A DNA stretch of 64,000 nucleotides, from NCBI RefSeq assembly GCF_047302285.1, contig NZ_CP154845.1:62001-126000 (forward strand), read 5' to 3'. The position numbers were made by a program, and so were the translations under genes. Shown one piece after another: positions 49,640 to 58,220 of this stretch. The notes beneath the pieces were generated by a model. The model made no database searches and had not been told where the DNA came from. It worked only from the letters and a program-made list of their open reading frames with translations. The stretch's first letter is position 1. Each line of letters starts with the position of its first letter. The stretch comes from Robertmurraya sp047302285 (GTDB lineage: Bacteria > Bacillota > Bacilli > Bacillales > Cytobacillaceae).

Positions 49640-49927
49640 ATGAGAGCGTACGAAATTATGTACATCATCCGCCCAAATATTGAAGATGAAGCTAAAAAAG
49701 CACTTGTTGAGCGCTTTGACGGCATCCTTACTGATAATGGTGCGGAAGTAGTTGAATCTAAAGAGTGGGGTAAGCGTCGTCTTGCATACGAAATCAATGA
49801 TTTCCGTGATGGTTATTACCAAATCGTTAAGGTTAATGCTGAGGCAGCTGCTGTGGAAGAATTCTCTCGTTTATCTAAGATCAACGAAGATATCATCCGC
49901 CACATCGTAATTAAAGACGAAAAGTAA
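49640..49927 (+). CDS. rpsF: 30S ribosomal protein S6
   Basis: A 95-residue ribosomal protein beginning MRAYEIMYIIRPNIEDE and containing WGKRRLAYEI. It pairs with S18 on the 30S platform. The ATG at 49640 follows AAGGAGG; the open frame to 49580 runs through the regulatory leader and is not coding. It is the first gene of rpsF-ssbA-rpsR; in this genome the step to ssbA is lengthened by a mobile repeat. Confidence 0.97.
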   Translation: MRAYEIMYIIRPNIEDEAKKALVERFDGILTDNGAEVVESKEWGKRRLAYEINDFRDGYYQIVKVNAEAAAVEEFSRLSKINEDIIRHIVIKDEK

Positions 49928-49940
49928 TTTGATATATAAA

Positions 49941-50133
49941 CGCAGTTTTCGCAATGAATGTGGTTTTTATCGTAAATGTCCAAAAGCCGACATTTACACC
50001 TCCGATGGGGTTTTAGAAGCACACATTATTTTTGCGAGGCACTTTTCGCTACTAGATTATTGTTTTTACGAGGGAAAATAGTTCTTTCTTATTCCAACAA
50101 TAATTAAAATGTAACAATGTTTGCGAAAGAGCC
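49941..50133 (+). mobile_element. MITE-like repeat, copy B (193 bp) between rpsF and ssbA
   Basis: It is the intact counterpart of copy A at 10926-11116, in the same plus-strand orientation. Ends are CGCAGTTTTCGCAATG and TTGCGAAAGAGCC, inverted over TTTCGCAA. The internal hairpin GTAAATGTC..GACATTTAC and the block GGCACTTTTCGC are kept. A perfect 8-bp direct repeat TATATAAA flanks it (49933-49940 and 50134-50141). It has no reading frame. It lies inside a ribosomal operon, and the right-hand target duplication ends at the base before a parS site. Confidence 0.85.
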
Positions 50134-50141
50134 TATATAAA

Positions 50142-50157
50142 TGTTTCACGTGAAACA
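50142..50157. promoter_or_regulatory. parS site upstream of ssbA
   Basis: Exact TGTTTCACGTGAAACA, between the mobile repeat and ssbA, the only intergenic parS of the three in this window. Confidence 0.97.
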
Positions 50158-50188
50158 TTCTAGTGGTATTAGAAAGGGGTTGATTCTG

Positions 50189-50698
50189 ATGATGAATCGT
50201 GTAGTTCTCGTTGGACGATTAACGAAAGATCCTGAATTGCGATACACTCCAAATGGTGTTCCTGTTGCTACTTTCACCCTTGCTGTGAACAGAAGTTTTT
50301 CTAATCAACAGGGAGAAAGAGAAGCAGATTTCATTAACTGTGTCGTGTGGCGTCGTCCTGCAGAAAACGTAGCGAACTTTTTGAAAAAGGGAAGTCTCGC
50401 TGGTGTTGATGGTCGTATTCAAACACGTAATTATGAAGGACAAGATGGCAAACGTGTCTATGTTACGGAAATTGTAGCTGAAAGCGTACAGTTCCTTGAG
50501 CCAAAGAATGCTTCTGGAGGTAATCTAGGAGGATACGGTGGTCAGAGGGAACAAGGAAACCCATACGGCGGTAATGGCAACCAGAATCAACCTTATCGTG
50601 AAAACAATAACAACAACCAAGGCTATACCAAAATTGACGAAGATCCATTTTCTGGTGGAGGTCAAATTGACATCTCAGATGATGATCTACCGTTCTAA
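50189..50698 (+). CDS. ssbA: Single-stranded DNA-binding protein SsbA
   Basis: It coats single-stranded DNA at forks and recruits partner proteins. The OB fold occupies about 1-108 (MMNRVVLVGRLTKDPELRYT, then FINCVVWRRPAENVANFLKKG). A glycine/asparagine-rich linker (about 110-160) leads to the acidic interaction tip DISDDDLPF. The open frame reaches upstream through parS to 50141, but the ATG at 50189 has AAAGGGG nine bases before it and matches the B. subtilis start. It has 169 residues. Confidence 0.97.
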   Translation: MMNRVVLVGRLTKDPELRYTPNGVPVATFTLAVNRSFSNQQGEREADFINCVVWRRPAENVANFLKKGSLAGVDGRIQTRNYEGQDGKRVYVTEIVAESVQFLEPKNASGGNLGGYGGQREQGNPYGGNGNQNQPYRENNNNNQGYTKIDEDPFSGGGQIDISDDDLPF

Positions 50699-50746
50699 TG
50701 GTACGGCAGTGAACAATTTTATTTAAATAAAGAGGAGGGAAATATA

Positions 50747-50989
50747 ATGGCAGGTGGAGGACGCAGAGGCGGTCGCGCTAAGCGCCGTAAAGTTTGCTAC
50801 TTTACAGCAAACGGAATCACTCACATCGATTATAAAGATGTAGATTTACTTAAAAAGTTTATCTCTGAACGTGGAAAAATTTTACCAAGACGTGTGACTG
50901 GAACAAACGCTAAATACCAACGTAAATTAACTGTTGCTATCAAGCGTGCACGTACTATGGCATTACTTCCATACGTAACAGGTGAATAA
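50747..50989 (+). CDS. rpsR: 30S ribosomal protein S18
   Basis: An 80-residue basic protein. The N-terminus GGGRRGGRAKRRKVCYFTANG keeps one Cys, and DYKDVDLLKKFISERGKILPRR and TGTNAKYQRKLTVAIKRAR are the conserved core (quoted in part). It forms a heterodimer with S6, encoded two genes upstream, and that dimer likely controls the operon through the rpsF leader. AGGAGGG precedes the ATG. Confidence 0.97.
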   Translation: MAGGGRRGGRAKRRKVCYFTANGITHIDYKDVDLLKKFISERGKILPRRVTGTNAKYQRKLTVAIKRARTMALLPYVTGE

Positions 50990-50998
50990 TAAAAAGAT

Positions 50999-51038
50999 AA
51001 AGACAGTTTGGTTCCGTTAACCAACTGTCTTTTTTTAT
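50999..51038 (+). terminator. Terminator after rpsR
   Basis: AAGACAGTTTGGTT and AACCAACTGTCTT form a long stem with a small loop, followed by seven T. Confidence 0.92.
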
Positions 51039-51109
51039 AGTCCGCATAAGTTGAAGATCGCCGGAATGATAGATACAATAGGGGATAGGACTTATCAGGA
51101 GGTTAGAAT

Positions 51110-52051
51110 GTGAAAAATGCACATAAGCTAACGGAAGGGGCCTTATTTCTGGCCATATTTGCCGTTTTATTACTTATAACGATTTACATACCAGTGTTGG
51201 GAGTTGTTGTGAATTTATTTATCGCACTTCCCTTCATTATGTTTTCTGCGAAACATGATCGCAAAAGCGCTATCGTAGTCCTTATTGGTGCGATATTAAT
51301 TTCTCTTATCGTTGGGACTGTAATGGCCATTCCATTAGCCCTTACATACGGATTAACGGGTATTGTTATTGGAGACTTTATTCGGGAAAAGAAAAGCTGG
51401 ATAGTTGGATTTATTGCAGGTGCCATGACATTTTTACTTGCACTCGTGCTTCAATATGTTATTTCAGTTGTTTTTTTAGAAATGGACGTAATTCAAGAAA
51501 CGATTCAAATCTTCGAAGATTCGATTGCGCAGGCATTTGATATGCTAGCCGCGTTAGGTCAAACTCCTGATGCTCGAGTGATCGAACAGTTTGAAACAAG
51601 TGTTGAAATGCTTAAGATCCTTGTTCCAAGTGTTTTCGTGATGGTTTCCTTTATGATCGTTTTCATCATTGAGCTCATTTCTTTTCCAATTGCGAAGAGA
51701 TTCGGGATTGAGATTCCAAAGTGGATAACATTTCGTGATTTGAAATTACCTAAAAGCCTTCTCTGGTATTATCTAATTGTCTTACTAGCATCATTAATGT
51801 TAAATCCAGAGCAGGGTACTTTCCTATATACAGCTAGTATGAATCTGTCTTTTATCTTACAGTTCTTTATGGTGATTCAGGGGCTAGCATTTGTTTTCTA
51901 TTTCTCACATGTGAAAGAAATGCCTAAGTTTATTCCTATTATAGTGACAGTTTTCACATTCATTTTCCCGATACTCCTTTATATTGTAAGGATATTAGGT
52001 ATAATTGATTTAGGCTTTGATTTAAGGAAACGAGTAGCTGAGAAAAAATAA
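51110..52051 (+). CDS. yybS: YybS family membrane protein (DUF2232)
   Basis: An integral membrane protein of 313 residues with about eight hydrophobic segments, of the YybS/DUF2232 family. It lies upstream of gdpP and rplI in many Bacillaceae. Conserved start: HKLTEGALFLAIFAVLLLI. The family resembles substrate-binding subunits of ECF transporters in topology, but no ligand is known. The start is GTG after AGGAGG. It is 38 bp from gdpP and probably co-transcribed with it. Confidence 0.88.
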   Translation: MKNAHKLTEGALFLAIFAVLLLITIYIPVLGVVVNLFIALPFIMFSAKHDRKSAIVVLIGAILISLIVGTVMAIPLALTYGLTGIVIGDFIREKKSWIVGFIAGAMTFLLALVLQYVISVVFLEMDVIQETIQIFEDSIAQAFDMLAALGQTPDARVIEQFETSVEMLKILVPSVFVMVSFMIVFIIELISFPIAKRFGIEIPKWITFRDLKLPKSLLWYYLIVLLASLMLNPEQGTFLYTASMNLSFILQFFMVIQGLAFVFYFSHVKEMPKFIPIIVTVFTFIFPILLYIVRILGIIDLGFDLRKRVAEKK

Positions 52052-52089
52052 ACGTAATTTAGATGTTTAGAAATATGGGAGCTGAAAAA

Positions 52090-54063
52090 ATGCCTTCTTA
52101 TTTGGAAAAACGGTCTATTCGCTATCCTATATACGCATTAATCGCCATAACATTGGTTTTTCTAGTGATCTTAGCATTTTATAATTGGATCATTAGTGTG
52201 ATAGGTTTTGTACTTTCCGTTATGCCTTTTTACTATCTGTTTATCGTTGATTACCAGCAACGAAAGGATACGGAAAAGTATATTGCTACTCTTTCTTACC
52301 GCTTGAAAAAAGTTGGGGAAGAGGCACTTATGGAAATGCCAATCGGTATTATGCTGTTTAATGACGATTATTATATTGAATGGGCTAATCCATTTTTAGC
52401 ATCTTGTTTTGAAGAGGAGACATTAGTTGGTAGGTCTCTATACGATGTAGGAGATTCTTTAATCCCACTAATTAAACAGGAAGTTGAAATGGAAGTTATT
52501 ACGATTATGAATCGTAAATTTAGAGTCATTCATCGTTCAGAGGAACGATTGCTCTATTTCTTTGATATTACGGAACAAATTGAAGTAGAAAAGATGTATG
52601 AAGATGAAAGAACGGTTATTGCCATTATATTTTTAGATAACTATGATGACATTACCCAAGGGATGGATGACCAGACGAGAAGTAATCTTAATAGTCTTGT
52701 TACCTCGATCTTGAATAAATGGGCTCAAGATAATGGAGTGTTTTTAAAAAGAGTTTCATCTGAACGGTTCATAGGTGTCTTTAATGAACAAATCCTTCAG
52801 GCTTTAGAAAAAGGAAAATTTTCCATTCTAGATGAGGTTCGTGAAATTACAACAAAGCAAAATATTCCCCTTACCCTAAGTATTGGAGTAGGTACAGGAG
52901 TTCCTTCTTTACCTGAGTTAGGTGAGTTAGCCCAATCTAGTTTAGATTTAGCTCTTGGTCGAGGTGGTGATCAAGTAGCGATTAAGCAAACGAATGGAAA
53001 GGTTAAATTCTTCGGTGGAAAAACGAACCCTGTGGAAAAACGAACAAGGGTGCGTGCTCGTGTCATTTCACATGCTCTGAAGGATTTAATTATTGATAGT
53101 GATAAAGTCATCATCATGGGGCATAAAAATCCTGATATGGATGCCGTTGGAGCTGCGATTGGAATTCATAAAATTGCTCAAATGAACCAATGTGAAGGGT
53201 ATATCGTCATCAATACCCATGAAATTGATACAGGTGTGCGCCGGTTAATGGAGGAAATTCAAAAGCATGAGGGACTGTTTGATCGGTTTATTAGTCCTGA
53301 GCAGGCACTCGAGATGGCGACAGAGGATACGCTATTAGTCGTAGTAGACACACACAAACCAAGTTTGGTCATTGAAGAAAGACTATTAAACAAAATCGAG
53401 CATGTTGTCGTGATCGATCATCATCGTCGCGGTGAAGAGTTTATTGAAAACCCGCTCCTTGTCTATATGGAGCCGTACGCTTCCTCTACAGCGGAATTAG
53501 TGACAGAACTATTACAATACCAGCCGAAGCGTGGAAAAATCGATATGCTCGAGGCTACAGCCCTTCTAGCTGGTATTATAGTGGATACGAAAAGTTTTAC
53601 CTTAAGAACTGGAGCAAGAACCTTTGATGCTGCCTCCTATTTAAGAGGGCAAGGGGCTGACACGGTGCTTGTACAAAAATTCCTAAAAGAAGACGTCGAT
53701 ACGTTCTTAAAGCGAGCAAAATTGATTGAAACAGTGTATTTTTATAAAGAAGGAATTGCTATCGCCAAGGCAGGGTCTGAGCAAATACTGGATCAAGTAT
53801 TAATTGCGCAAACAGCAGATACATTGTTGACGATGGAGAGGGTTCTCGCTTCCTTTGTTATTTCAAAACGAACCGATGATGTGGTAGGTATAAGTGCTCG
53901 TTCATTAGGAGACGTCAATGTTCAGGTCATTATGGAGAATTTAGGTGGTGGTGGCCATTTAACGAATGCAGCCACACAGCTCCAAGAAGTCGATATAAAA
54001 GAAGCAGAGCAAGAACTACTAGAAGCCATAGATGAATATTTAGAAGGGAGAAAGAAAGAATGA
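52090..54063 (+). CDS. gdpP: Cyclic-di-AMP phosphodiesterase GdpP
   Basis: It hydrolyses c-di-AMP to pApA. Order: two membrane helices (about 10-55), a degenerate heme-binding PAS domain (about 75-150), a degenerate GGDEF (SSERFIGVF in place of GGDEF), then DHH (GHKNPDMDAVGAAIG, VVDTHKP, DHHRRGEEF) and DHHA1 with GGGGHLTNAA. Catalytic residues of DHH-DHHA1 are intact. It has 657 residues (659 in B. subtilis). The ATG at 52090 is eight bases from GGGAG; the frame opens nine codons earlier without support. Its stop overlaps rplI by 4 bases. Confidence 0.97.
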   Translation: MPSYLEKRSIRYPIYALIAITLVFLVILAFYNWIISVIGFVLSVMPFYYLFIVDYQQRKDTEKYIATLSYRLKKVGEEALMEMPIGIMLFNDDYYIEWANPFLASCFEEETLVGRSLYDVGDSLIPLIKQEVEMEVITIMNRKFRVIHRSEERLLYFFDITEQIEVEKMYEDERTVIAIIFLDNYDDITQGMDDQTRSNLNSLVTSILNKWAQDNGVFLKRVSSERFIGVFNEQILQALEKGKFSILDEVREITTKQNIPLTLSIGVGTGVPSLPELGELAQSSLDLALGRGGDQVAIKQTNGKVKFFGGKTNPVEKRTRVRARVISHALKDLIIDSDKVIIMGHKNPDMDAVGAAIGIHKIAQMNQCEGYIVINTHEIDTGVRRLMEEIQKHEGLFDRFISPEQALEMATEDTLLVVVDTHKPSLVIEERLLNKIEHVVVIDHHRRGEEFIENPLLVYMEPYASSTAELVTELLQYQPKRGKIDMLEATALLAGIIVDTKSFTLRTGARTFDAASYLRGQGADTVLVQKFLKEDVDTFLKRAKLIETVYFYKEGIAIAKAGSEQILDQVLIAQTADTLLTMERVLASFVISKRTDDVVGISARSLGDVNVQVIMENLGGGGHLTNAATQLQEVDIKEAEQELLEAIDEYLEGRKKE

Positions 54064-54509
54064 AGGTTATTTTCTTAAAGGATGTTAAAGGAAAAGGAAA
54101 AAAAGGAGAAGTTAAAAACGTAGCTGACGGCTACGCACATAACTTTTTAATTAAGCAGGGCTTAGCCATTGAGGCAAATCAAGCAAGTATTAGCTCTCTT
54201 AACGCACAGAAGAAAAAGGAAGAGAAAGTAGCTGCAGAAGAGCTCGCTGAAGCGAAAAAACTAAAAGATGAGATCGAGAAATTAACAGTTGAATTGACTG
54301 CAAAAGCTGGAGAAGGTGGACGCTTATTTGGTTCCATTACAAGCAAACAAATTGCAGAAAGCTTACAAAAAGCACATGGAATTAAAGTAGATAAGCGGAA
54401 AATTGAGCTTGATGATGCGATACGTGCTCTAGGCTATACAAAGGTTCCTTTAAAGCTTCATTCTGAAGTAACAGCGACTTTGAATGTGCATGTGAAAGAA
54501 ATTAAATAA
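54060..54509 (+). CDS. rplI: 50S ribosomal protein L9
   Basis: An elongated two-domain protein of 149 residues. N domain MKVIFLKDVKGKGKKGEVKNV, DGYAHNFLIKQGLA; a long helix (about 41-75, K/E-rich) joins it to the C domain GGRLFGSITSKQIAE. It overlaps gdpP as ATGA and its ribosome binding site lies in the gdpP end. About 85 bp after it a weak hairpin (GTGATC/GGTCAC with six T, about 54595-54623) could terminate. Confidence 0.97.
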   Translation: MKVIFLKDVKGKGKKGEVKNVADGYAHNFLIKQGLAIEANQASISSLNAQKKKEEKVAAEELAEAKKLKDEIEKLTVELTAKAGEGGRLFGSITSKQIAESLQKAHGIKVDKRKIELDDAIRALGYTKVPLKLHSEVTATLNVHVKEIK

Positions 54510-54725
54510 TTTTCCAAAAAGTGTCTGTCGAAAGATAAACTAATATTGGAAGTACTTTTTACGTTAAAACATGATAAAATGAATGATAGAAATGTGATCG
54601 GTGATGATGCTGGTCACTTTTTTATGTAGTGCCTGAAGAAAAGAAAGCTAATGACAACAATGAATTGATAATATAAATTACGCAAACATTTGATTTTGTC
54701 ATCTGTAAAAGGAGGATTTTCTAGA

Positions 54726-56090
54726 ATGAGTGATTTATTTGCAGATCGACTACCCCCACAAAATATTGAAGCTGAGCAGGCTGTATTAGGGGCTATCTTT
54801 TTAGAACCTTCTTCTCTTACACTAGCAACAGAGATTTTAATTCCAGAAGATTTTTACCGCGCTGCTCACCAAAAGATTTTTAACGTCATGCTAAACCTGA
54901 ACGATGCGGGAAAAGCAGTCGATTTGGTTACTGTTTCAGAGGAACTAGCAGCGGCAAAATTGCTTGAGGATATTGGTGGAGTTGGCTATTTAAGCGAATT
55001 AGCAGGGTCTGTACCAACTGCAGCTAATATCGAGTTTTATGCGAAAATAGTGGAGGAGAAATCCTTATTAAGAAGACTGATCCGCACAGCGACAGATATC
55101 GCAACAGATGGTTATCAACGAGAAGATGAAGTAGAGACACTCCTCGTTGAGGCTGAGAAGAAAATGATGGAAGTATCCGGACGTAAAAACGCTGGAGCTT
55201 TCCACAATATTAAAGATGTCCTTGTGCGTACTTATGACAATATTGAGTTAATGCATAATCGTGTTGGAGATATCACAGGAATCGCTACAGGGTTTGCTGA
55301 ATTGGATCAAATGACTGCTGGTTTCCAACGAAATGATTTGATTATTGTTGGAGCTCGTCCATCAGTAGGTAAAACAGCGTTCGCTCTTAATATTGCCCAA
55401 AATGTTGCAACGAAAACAGGGGAAAATGTGGCTATTTTCAGTTTGGAGATGGGCGCGGAACAGCTTGTTATGCGTATGCTCTGTGCAGAAGGCAATATTG
55501 ACGCGCAAAGACTAAGAACAGGGTCGTTAACAGAAGATGACTGGGGTAAGTTAACGATGGCAATGGGAAGCTTATCGAATGCTGGAATCTATATTGATGA
55601 TACACCAGGTGTACGAGTGCAGGATATTCGTTCGAAATGCCGACGTTTAAAGCAAGAGCATGGAATAGGCATGATTTTAATCGATTATTTACAGCTTATT
55701 TTAGGAAGCGGTCGTTCTGGGGAGAACCGTCAACAGGAAGTTTCCGAGATTTCCCGTTCTTTAAAGCAGCTTGCCCGTGAACTACAGGTTCCAGTTATTG
55801 CCCTATCACAGCTTTCTCGTGGAGTAGAGCAAAGACAGGATAAACGACCAATGATGTCTGATATACGTGAATCAGGAAGTATTGAGCAGGATGCCGACAT
55901 TGTGGCGTTCTTATACCGTGATGACTACTATGATAAAGAATCAGAGAACAAGAATATCATTGAAATTATTATTGCAAAGCAACGTAACGGTCCAACTGGA
56001 ACTGTATCCTTAGCTTTCGTAAAAGAATATAATAAGTTCGTCAATTTAGAACGGCGATTTGATGATGCAGCAGTTCCTTCTGGGGCTTAA
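54726..56090 (+). CDS. dnaC: Replicative DNA helicase DnaC (DnaB type)
   Basis: The hexameric fork helicase, called DnaC in Bacillus and DnaB in E. coli. The N-terminal primase-interacting domain begins PPQNIEAEQAVLGAI. The RecA-like domain has Walker A GARPSVGKTAFALN, IFSLEMGAEQL, Walker B ILIDYLQLI and SQLSRGVEQRQDKRP. The ATG at 54726 is preceded by AAAGGAGG, giving 454 residues, the same as B. subtilis. A 67-bp mobile-repeat remnant follows 4 bp after the stop codon. Confidence 0.98.
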   Translation: MSDLFADRLPPQNIEAEQAVLGAIFLEPSSLTLATEILIPEDFYRAAHQKIFNVMLNLNDAGKAVDLVTVSEELAAAKLLEDIGGVGYLSELAGSVPTAANIEFYAKIVEEKSLLRRLIRTATDIATDGYQREDEVETLLVEAEKKMMEVSGRKNAGAFHNIKDVLVRTYDNIELMHNRVGDITGIATGFAELDQMTAGFQRNDLIIVGARPSVGKTAFALNIAQNVATKTGENVAIFSLEMGAEQLVMRMLCAEGNIDAQRLRTGSLTEDDWGKLTMAMGSLSNAGIYIDDTPGVRVQDIRSKCRRLKQEHGIGMILIDYLQLILGSGRSGENRQQEVSEISRSLKQLARELQVPVIALSQLSRGVEQRQDKRPMMSDIRESGSIEQDADIVAFLYRDDYYDKESENKNIIEIIIAKQRNGPTGTVSLAFVKEYNKFVNLERRFDDAAVPSGA

Positions 56091-56094
56091 AAAA

Positions 56095-56161
56095 GGCTTT
56101 TTTTGCAAACATTGTTGCTTCTGGGTTTTTACAAAATATCACAATCTATACGAAAACAGTG
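56095..56161 (-). mobile_element. MITE-like repeat, copy C (67 bp, internally deleted)
   Basis: It reads GGCTTTTTTTGCAAACATTG at the left end and ACGAAAACAGTG at the right, which match the two ends of copies A and B in the opposite orientation. The middle is missing. Flanks TAAAAAA and TAAAAAG resemble a decayed target duplication. It lies between dnaC and its terminator. Confidence 0.6.
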
Positions 56162-56162
56162 T

Positions 56163-56193
56163 AAAAAGATTAGCGACAAGCTAATCTTTTTTT
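56163..56193 (+). terminator. Terminator after dnaC
   Basis: AAAGATTAGC and GCTAATCTTT form a perfect 10-bp stem with loop GACAA, followed by T residues. Confidence 0.92.
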
Positions 56194-56254
56194 GATTCTA
56201 TACTGATCAAAGGTTTGGGGAATATTATCTAGAAAATGAATGAACTTAAGGATA

Positions 56255-56299
56255 TTTTACGAACAAATTAGTAAAAATGAATTAAAAATGTTCGTGTTT
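56255..56299. promoter_or_regulatory. Candidate PurR operator of purA
   Basis: ACGAACAAAT (56259) and its inverted partner AATGTTCGT (about 56288-56296) face each other just before the purA promoter. Paired CGAA boxes are the form of B. subtilis PurBoxes, and purA is a PurR target there. The spacing was only judged by eye. Confidence 0.65.
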
Positions 56300-56301
56300 T
56301 A

Positions 56302-56331
56302 TTGACTTATATAGGAGAAAATTGGTACACT
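56302..56331 (+). promoter_or_regulatory. purA promoter
   Basis: TTGACT (56302-56307), an 18-bp spacer and TACACT (56326-56331), 57 bp before purA. Confidence 0.7.
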
Positions 56332-56388
56332 AGGTGTGTTTGAAAAGGAAACTAAAATGTTTGTTTACCTTATGGAGGTGCTTCTTTA

Positions 56389-57681
56389 ATGTCATCAGTA
56401 GTAGTAGTTGGAACACAGTGGGGAGACGAAGGGAAAGGGAAAATTACCGATTTCCTTTCAGAAAATGCGGAAGTAATCGCTCGTTATCAGGGTGGAAATA
56501 ACGCAGGTCATACCATTAAATTTGACGGAGAAACTTATAAGCTACACTTAATTCCTTCAGGGATTTTTTATAAAGATAAGATTTGTGTAATCGGAAACGG
56601 AATGGTTGTCGATCCGAAGGCACTTGTAAAAGAGCTAGCTTACTTACATGAAAGAAACGTAACAACTGATAATTTACGTATTAGCAATCGTGCTCATGTC
56701 ATTCTTCCTTATCACTTAAAATTGGATGAAGTCGAGGAAGAGAGCAAAGGTGATAACAAAATCGGTACGACGAAAAAAGGAATCGGACCTGCTTACATGG
56801 ATAAAGCAGCTCGTATCGGAATTCGTATCGCTGATTTATTAGACAGAGAAGTGTTTGAAGAAAAATTAGCCCGCAATTTAAAAGAGAAAAATCGTTTACT
56901 TGAGCGCATCTATGAAACAGAAGGCTTCAAAATCGAAGATATATTAGACGAATACTATGAATATGGACAGCAAATCAAGCATTATGTAGTGGATACATCC
57001 GTTGTATTAAACGATGCTCTTGATGAAGGTCGCCGTGTACTATTCGAAGGTGCTCAAGGCGTTATGCTGGATATCGACCAGGGTACGTATCCATTTGTTA
57101 CTTCTTCAAACCCTGTAGCGGGGGGAGTAACGATTGGTTCAGGTGTTGGACCAAGTAAAATTAAGCATGTGGTTGGAGTTTGTAAGGCGTATACAACACG
57201 TGTAGGGGATGGCCCATTCCCAACCGAGTTAGATAATGAAATTGGTCACCAAATTCGTGAAGTGGGTCGTGAATACGGTACGACGACTGGCCGCCCGCGT
57301 CGTGTTGGTTGGTTTGATAGTGTTGTCGTTCGTCATGCTCGTCGTGTTAGTGGAATCACAGACCTTTCTTTAAACTCGATTGATGTTTTAACAGGCATCG
57401 AAACATTAAAAATCTGTGTGGCTTATCGCTACAAAGGGGAAGTTATTGAAGAGTTTCCAGCTAGCCTTAAGGTATTAGCGGCATGTGAGCCAGTTTATGA
57501 AGAGTTACCAGGCTGGTCGGAAGATATTACAGGTTGTAAATCATTAGACGAACTTCCGGCTAATGCACGTCATTATCTTGAAAGAGTAGCCCAGCTTACT
57601 GGAATTCCACTATCCATTTTTTCAGTAGGTCCTGACCGTTCACAAACGAACGTAGTCATGAATCCTTGGCGTCAAAACTAA
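56389..57681 (+). CDS. purA: Adenylosuccinate synthetase
   Basis: It joins IMP and aspartate using GTP, the first step to AMP. The signature GTQWGDEGKGKITD is at the N-terminus, with the catalytic Asp and the phosphate loop. GIGPAYMDKAAR, FEGAQGVMLDIDQGTYP and TTTGRPRRVGW mark the other conserved blocks. It has 430 residues. GGAGGTG lies before the ATG. It competes with GuaB (14.6-16.0 kb) for IMP and stands alone between dnaC and the wall-protease gene. Confidence 0.98.
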   Translation: MSSVVVVGTQWGDEGKGKITDFLSENAEVIARYQGGNNAGHTIKFDGETYKLHLIPSGIFYKDKICVIGNGMVVDPKALVKELAYLHERNVTTDNLRISNRAHVILPYHLKLDEVEEESKGDNKIGTTKKGIGPAYMDKAARIGIRIADLLDREVFEEKLARNLKEKNRLLERIYETEGFKIEDILDEYYEYGQQIKHYVVDTSVVLNDALDEGRRVLFEGAQGVMLDIDQGTYPFVTSSNPVAGGVTIGSGVGPSKIKHVVGVCKAYTTRVGDGPFPTELDNEIGHQIREVGREYGTTTGRPRRVGWFDSVVVRHARRVSGITDLSLNSIDVLTGIETLKICVAYRYKGEVIEEFPASLKVLAACEPVYEELPGWSEDITGCKSLDELPANARHYLERVAQLTGIPLSIFSVGPDRSQTNVVMNPWRQN

Positions 57682-57688
57682 TAGAAGT

Positions 57689-57742
57689 GGAAAGCTGTTC
57701 TCCAGGCTCTTGATAAAAGGGCTTGATAGAACAGCTTTTTTT
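57689..57742 (+). terminator. Terminator after purA
   Basis: AAAGCTGTTCT and AGAACAGCTTT form an 11-bp stem whose loop region holds a smaller hairpin (CTCTTGATAAAAGGGCTTGA). Seven T follow. Confidence 0.88.
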
Positions 57743-58220
57743 CATAGAGCTAGTCCATTTACCCAGTAAGATCATTTTCCTCATTTTTGTTACCAGTAGC
57801 CCCCTTGTGACCAATTCCCTATCCTCACTCCCTCAAAAGAACACCTTCATATTTGTTAGATTGCCTGTACTGTAACATTTCTGAAATATTAAAGTAAAAA
57901 AACTAGAAAAATTTCAGTTATATATCCAAATCATCCCTTTTTACTATCAATACAAAGAATAAGAGAATAAATCCCTATATTTCGCTATTTCAAGGGTGAA
58001 TTTCCGCTTATATTCATCCCATTTAATTACAGTATTTGTTGCAAATTGTCAGCAATTATACATTTCTGTTACATTATCGAGACTAGTAAGCTCTTAATAT
58101 CGAATTATGGTAAAGTTAAGAAGGCAAAAAAGAGTGATTATAGATATTCACAAAACTCTTTATGCGAATGAAGAAAACAATTAATACTAGGGTTGTTTCG
58201 GTAGTCTAGGAGGATCAAAA
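57743..58220. promoter_or_regulatory. Long gap before the M23 gene, with a possible WalR site
   Basis: No reading frame is supported here. At 58057-58073 the minus strand reads TGTAAC, 5 bases, TGTATA, close to the WalR direct repeat TGTWAH-N5-TGTWAH with one mismatch. A TTGTCA (58046) and TACATT (58070) pair is a possible but weak promoter overlapping it. The rest is AT-rich and unremarkable. Confidence 0.4.

Noticed and set aside
50141..50188. Longer SSB starting within parS
   Set aside because: The frame is open by chance through parS; the ATG at 50189 has the ribosome binding site and matches B. subtilis SsbA.
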